This document shows, piece after piece, positions 61,633-64,000 of a DNA stretch of 64,000 nt. The stretch's first letter is position 1; each line of letters opens with the position of its first letter. The position numbers and the translations under genes were made by a program. Origin of the DNA: Candidatus Schekmanbacteria bacterium (GTDB taxonomy: Bacteria > CSSED10-310 > JACPHN01). Under the pieces are notes generated by a model, which worked only from the letters and a program-made list of their open reading frames with translations, did not search any database and was not told the origin of the DNA. The stretch spans positions 35,243 to 99,242 of the forward strand of contig JACPHN010000018.1 of NCBI GenBank assembly GCA_016188575.1, read 5' to 3'.

Positions 61633-63235
61633 GCTGCCGGGCCCACGATCCGGCGGCCAGAGTGGGCGGGGACGACTTCTCAGTCTGGTCGCGGTAGCGG
61701 CAACCGCCGGAGTCGTGCTGTCCAGCGTTGCGACGCTGGCATCAGAGGTGGCGCCGCCTCCGCCTCTGGCGTTCGGCATCAATGCGCACGTCCCGGACCA
61801 CGTCAAGGCGCTCGATCAGGCCGCGTTCCTGGGTGTTGACTACGTCCGCGTGGAGCTGCCGTGGTTCGAAATCGAGCGCGTGCAGGACCGGTACGAGCTC
61901 GCGCGAACGCGCGCCGCCTTTGCGCTGGCCGCAGGCTACGGCGTGAAGATTCTCGCGCTGCTCTCCAAGACCCCGCAGTGGATCAGCGCCGCCGACGGCG
62001 TGGACCTGCCCAAGGACCGTGCCCATGCCTACCCTTTGCCGCACCACGTCGGCGAATGGCGCCAGTTTGTAAGCGACATGGTGCGCTGGTCGGAAAGCGA
62101 GTTCCCGGGGCTGGTCATCGGCTGGGAGCTGTGGAATGAGCCGCACTCACGGACTTTTTGGACCGGTAGCGCCGCGGATTACCGGGACCGGATCCTCATC
62201 CCCGGATACGACGCGGTCAAGGTGGTCGATCCCGGCGCGCTCGTGCTCGGCCTGGGGGGATACGGCTACCGCGTGCAAGCGGAATGCTCGCCGGCGCTGC
62301 CGTGCGGCGGTCCGTGGGAGGGCGGCGGCGAGCTCGACGATGTGCTGCGTGGCGCCGGGGCGGCCCACCTCGACGCGCTCAGCCTGCATTACTACTATGA
62401 GGATCGCGGCGGCGACAACCCCGCCGAGGATATGCGCCGCTATCTGGAGAACCTGGCACGGTGGCTGCGGGCGCGCGAGCTGGGGGCGAAAGCGGTATGG
62501 CTTACCGAAACCGGGGCGAGCTCCTATCTCGTCGGCACCCAGGGCCAGGCGGAGCGGCTCGCGTCCTTCATGGAGGACGTCTTTCTGTCACCCGATAACC
62601 AGGCGTTCGGCGGATCGCGTTATCGGCTGGACTCGGTCGCGTACTACGACCTGTCGGAAAACACTCATGGAGCCGCCGAGCCGAATCCGATCTACCGCCA
62701 TCACGGACTGTTCTTGGATCCCGAGCACGACCTGCGCCCGTGTCGTCTGGCTCCGAAGCCGGCGGCAAACGCGCTGGCCGAGATCATCAACGCGGCGCGG
62801 GGCCGATACGCTGCGCGCCTGCGCCTGGATACCGGTGGCGAGCCGGCCACGGGCGCCGGGACCGCGGTCGTCGTGGCCACCAACACGGGCACCGAAGCCT
62901 GGCGCGCCTCCAGCGCCGGGGAGGTCGTGGAGGTGGCGATCCGCAACGCCACCGCATGCACCCTCGGGCCGCGCGGCTGCGAGCTGCTGCCCGGCGCGAT
63001 CGCGCTGGTGCAGCGCGCGATCATCGCGACCACCGTCGCGCCGGGAGAGAGCGTCGCGCTGCCCGTCGAGCTCGCGGCGCCGCCCGAAACAGCGGCGGGC
63101 CCGCGTCGTCACGTCGTCGAGCTGCAGCTCGGGCGCCACGAGCCGCAGGTACCGGACGTGTGCACCGCCGCCGGTGCCACTTCCGGGGTGCTTTGGTTCG
63201 GCGAGCGCCTGACGCTTTTCCTGTCCGCCCCCTGA
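61568..63235 (+). CDS. Secreted or membrane-anchored clan GH-A glycoside hydrolase
   Basis: 555 residues. An N-terminal hydrophobic segment (about 37-58, LLSLVAVAATAGVVLSSVATLA) exports or anchors it. A TIM barrel follows: FGINAHVPDHVKALDQA opening, acid/base Glu191 in ELWNEPH and nucleophile Glu314 in LTETGAS, as in GH5/GH39-type enzymes. A beta-sandwich C-terminal domain (about 420-555) has GTAVVVATNTGTEAW. Substrate unknown. The GTG start overlaps the lipoprotein gene by 65 bases in another frame; a later start is likely but none is distinctive. Confidence 0.8.
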   Translation: MGDSLPISARRCPRRPTPRNRKLPGPRSGGQSGRGRLLSLVAVAATAGVVLSSVATLASEVAPPPPLAFGINAHVPDHVKALDQAAFLGVDYVRVELPWFEIERVQDRYELARTRAAFALAAGYGVKILALLSKTPQWISAADGVDLPKDRAHAYPLPHHVGEWRQFVSDMVRWSESEFPGLVIGWELWNEPHSRTFWTGSAADYRDRILIPGYDAVKVVDPGALVLGLGGYGYRVQAECSPALPCGGPWEGGGELDDVLRGAGAAHLDALSLHYYYEDRGGDNPAEDMRRYLENLARWLRARELGAKAVWLTETGASSYLVGTQGQAERLASFMEDVFLSPDNQAFGGSRYRLDSVAYYDLSENTHGAAEPNPIYRHHGLFLDPEHDLRPCRLAPKPAANALAEIINAARGRYAARLRLDTGGEPATGAGTAVVVATNTGTEAWRASSAGEVVEVAIRNATACTLGPRGCELLPGAIALVQRAIIATTVAPGESVALPVELAAPPETAAGPRRHVVELQLGRHEPQVPDVCTAAGATSGVLWFGERLTLFLSAP

Positions 63236-63296
63236 ACGCGGGTGCAAGCCTGATGCACCGCCCGTTCGGCCCCGACGCCACAGCGCCCCCTTCCAT

Positions 63297-63328
63297 GCCT
63301 CGCCGTGCTTGCGGGGGGGGGGCGAGGC
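63297..63328 (+). terminator. GC hairpin after the glycoside hydrolase
   Basis: GCCTCGCC at 63297-63304 pairs with GGCGAGGC at 63321-63328 around a G-rich loop. Likely terminator or a member of the GC hairpin family; no T-tract. Confidence 0.45.
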
Positions 63329-63458
63329 CTCCCGCGGGCCCGCAACGGCGTCCCAAACCTCGGCTCTGCGCGCTGCCGATCCGCGGTTTGCGGCTTCCGG
63401 CTTGCCTGCGGTATGATCTTCTCGCCGGTGCCACCGCGCGACGCACCCCACGGGATCC

Positions 63459-64000
63459 ATGGCGATGGTTGAGAAAGGAGAGGCACGCGTCGATCCGACG
63501 ATCGACCTCATTTTCAAGGCGCTCTTCGGCCAGGAGCGGAACAAGGACCTGCTGATCAGCTTGCTCACCGGGGTCCTGCACCTCGGCCCCGCGGAGCGGC
63601 CGGCGGCCGTCGAGATCCTCAACCCGTTTTCGGCGCTCCAGGTCGTGGGCGACAAGCAATCGGTGCTGGACGCACGCGTGACCGATCAGGCGGGGCGGCG
63701 CTACGACGTGGAGATGATGTGCTACGCGCACCCCGCGCTCGCCGAGCGCATCGTCTATTGCGCCTGCCGGATGGTGCGCGAGCAGCTCGGCGAGAGCGAC
63801 CCATACACGCGCCTGCGGCCGGTGATCGTGTTGGTGTTTACGACGTTTCCGCTGGTGCAGGCGGGGCCGCGCTACCACACTACTTTTCGCCTGCGCGACG
63901 CCGAAAGCGCAGCGGTGCTGTCGCCGCTCATGCGCATCGACATCGTCGAGCTGCCGAAATACGACAAGCCGGCCGGGGCGGCGGCGAGCCTCGAGGAGAT
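63459..64000 (+). CDS. Rpn family / PD-(D/E)XK nuclease-transposase-like protein (3' cut by window)
   Basis: 180 residues to the edge. PTIDLIFKALFGQERNKDLLISLLTGVL, then LDARVTDQAGRRYDVEMM with the Asp and Glu-x-Met of the PD-(D/E)XK core, and AERIVYCACRMVREQL and VIVLVFTTFPL, match the Rpn (recombination-promoting nuclease) / transposase family PF12784. ATG at 63459; a second ATG at 63465. Such genes are often horizontally spread. Confidence 0.85.
   Translation, partial: MAMVEKGEARVDPTIDLIFKALFGQERNKDLLISLLTGVLHLGPAERPAAVEILNPFSALQVVGDKQSVLDARVTDQAGRRYDVEMMCYAHPALAERIVYCACRMVREQLGESDPYTRLRPVIVLVFTTFPLVQAGPRYHTTFRLRDAESAAVLSPLMRIDIVELPKYDKPAGAAASLEE

Overview
The window is a gene-dense, high-GC chromosomal segment from a Gram-negative bacterium. 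It has Sec, Tat and lipoprotein signals, TolQ/TolR, an Rnf complex, a type IV pilus/type II secretion ATPase, several Hanks-type Ser/Thr kinases fused to AAA and TPR modules, DUF4388 proteins and multiheme cytochromes. That combination suggests a deltaproteobacteria-like lineage (Myxococcota, Desulfobacterota or Binatota-like), but the sequence alone cannot fix the phylum. No tRNA, rRNA, CRISPR array, replication origin or complete insertion sequence was seen.

Layout. 0-9 kb: the tail of an unknown gene, an unrecognised Cys-containing protein, a 5'-truncated lipid-kinase remnant, leucyl aminopeptidase, a FabG-like reductase, a secreted protein, an alpha/beta hydrolase and a tightly overlapping minus-strand operon (threonine synthase - DUF423 - hotdog thioesterase). 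9.2-19 kb: an Rnf operon in the order B - X - C - D - G - E - A, where X is a 1444-residue pyruvate:ferredoxin-oxidoreductase-shaped protein that appears to have lost its thiamine-diphosphate site. 19-29 kb: small secreted proteins and lipoproteins, two MaoC-type hydratases, a divergent RNase HII-like protein, a BNR-repeat protein and a PilB/GspE ATPase. 29-33.5 kb: a minus-strand redox module made of a monoheme cytochrome, a small protein with five 24-residue repeats, a tetraheme cytochrome, a 4x[4Fe-4S] protein and an NrfD-type quinone-interacting membrane subunit. The last three resemble DsrJ-DsrO-DsrP without DsrMK. 34-51 kb: a kinase island with four large kinases and one broken paralogue, including a 2280-residue AAA-TPR-kinase-AAA-TPR protein. 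51-64 kb: tatA, two unrecognised proteins, a YugP-type metallopeptidase, then a co-oriented run of tolQ, tolR, a receiver-DUF4388-J-domain-TPR protein, an ABC ATPase, a small helical protein, an ABC auxiliary lipoprotein and a clan-A glycoside hydrolase, ending in a truncated Rpn/PD-(D/E)XK gene.

How the parts work together (inference). The Rnf complex couples ferredoxin/NAD electron transfer to ion movement, and the embedded PFOR-like protein is best read as an electron-entry or scaffold subunit. The NrfD module links the quinone pool to periplasmic cytochromes. The kinase proteins are typical signal integrators. Three kinase domains (two full and one remnant) share a very similar N-lobe, which implies local duplication. 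A GC-rich hairpin family (CCTCCCCCGC..GCGGGGGAGG type) recurs between genes and once inside a coding sequence.
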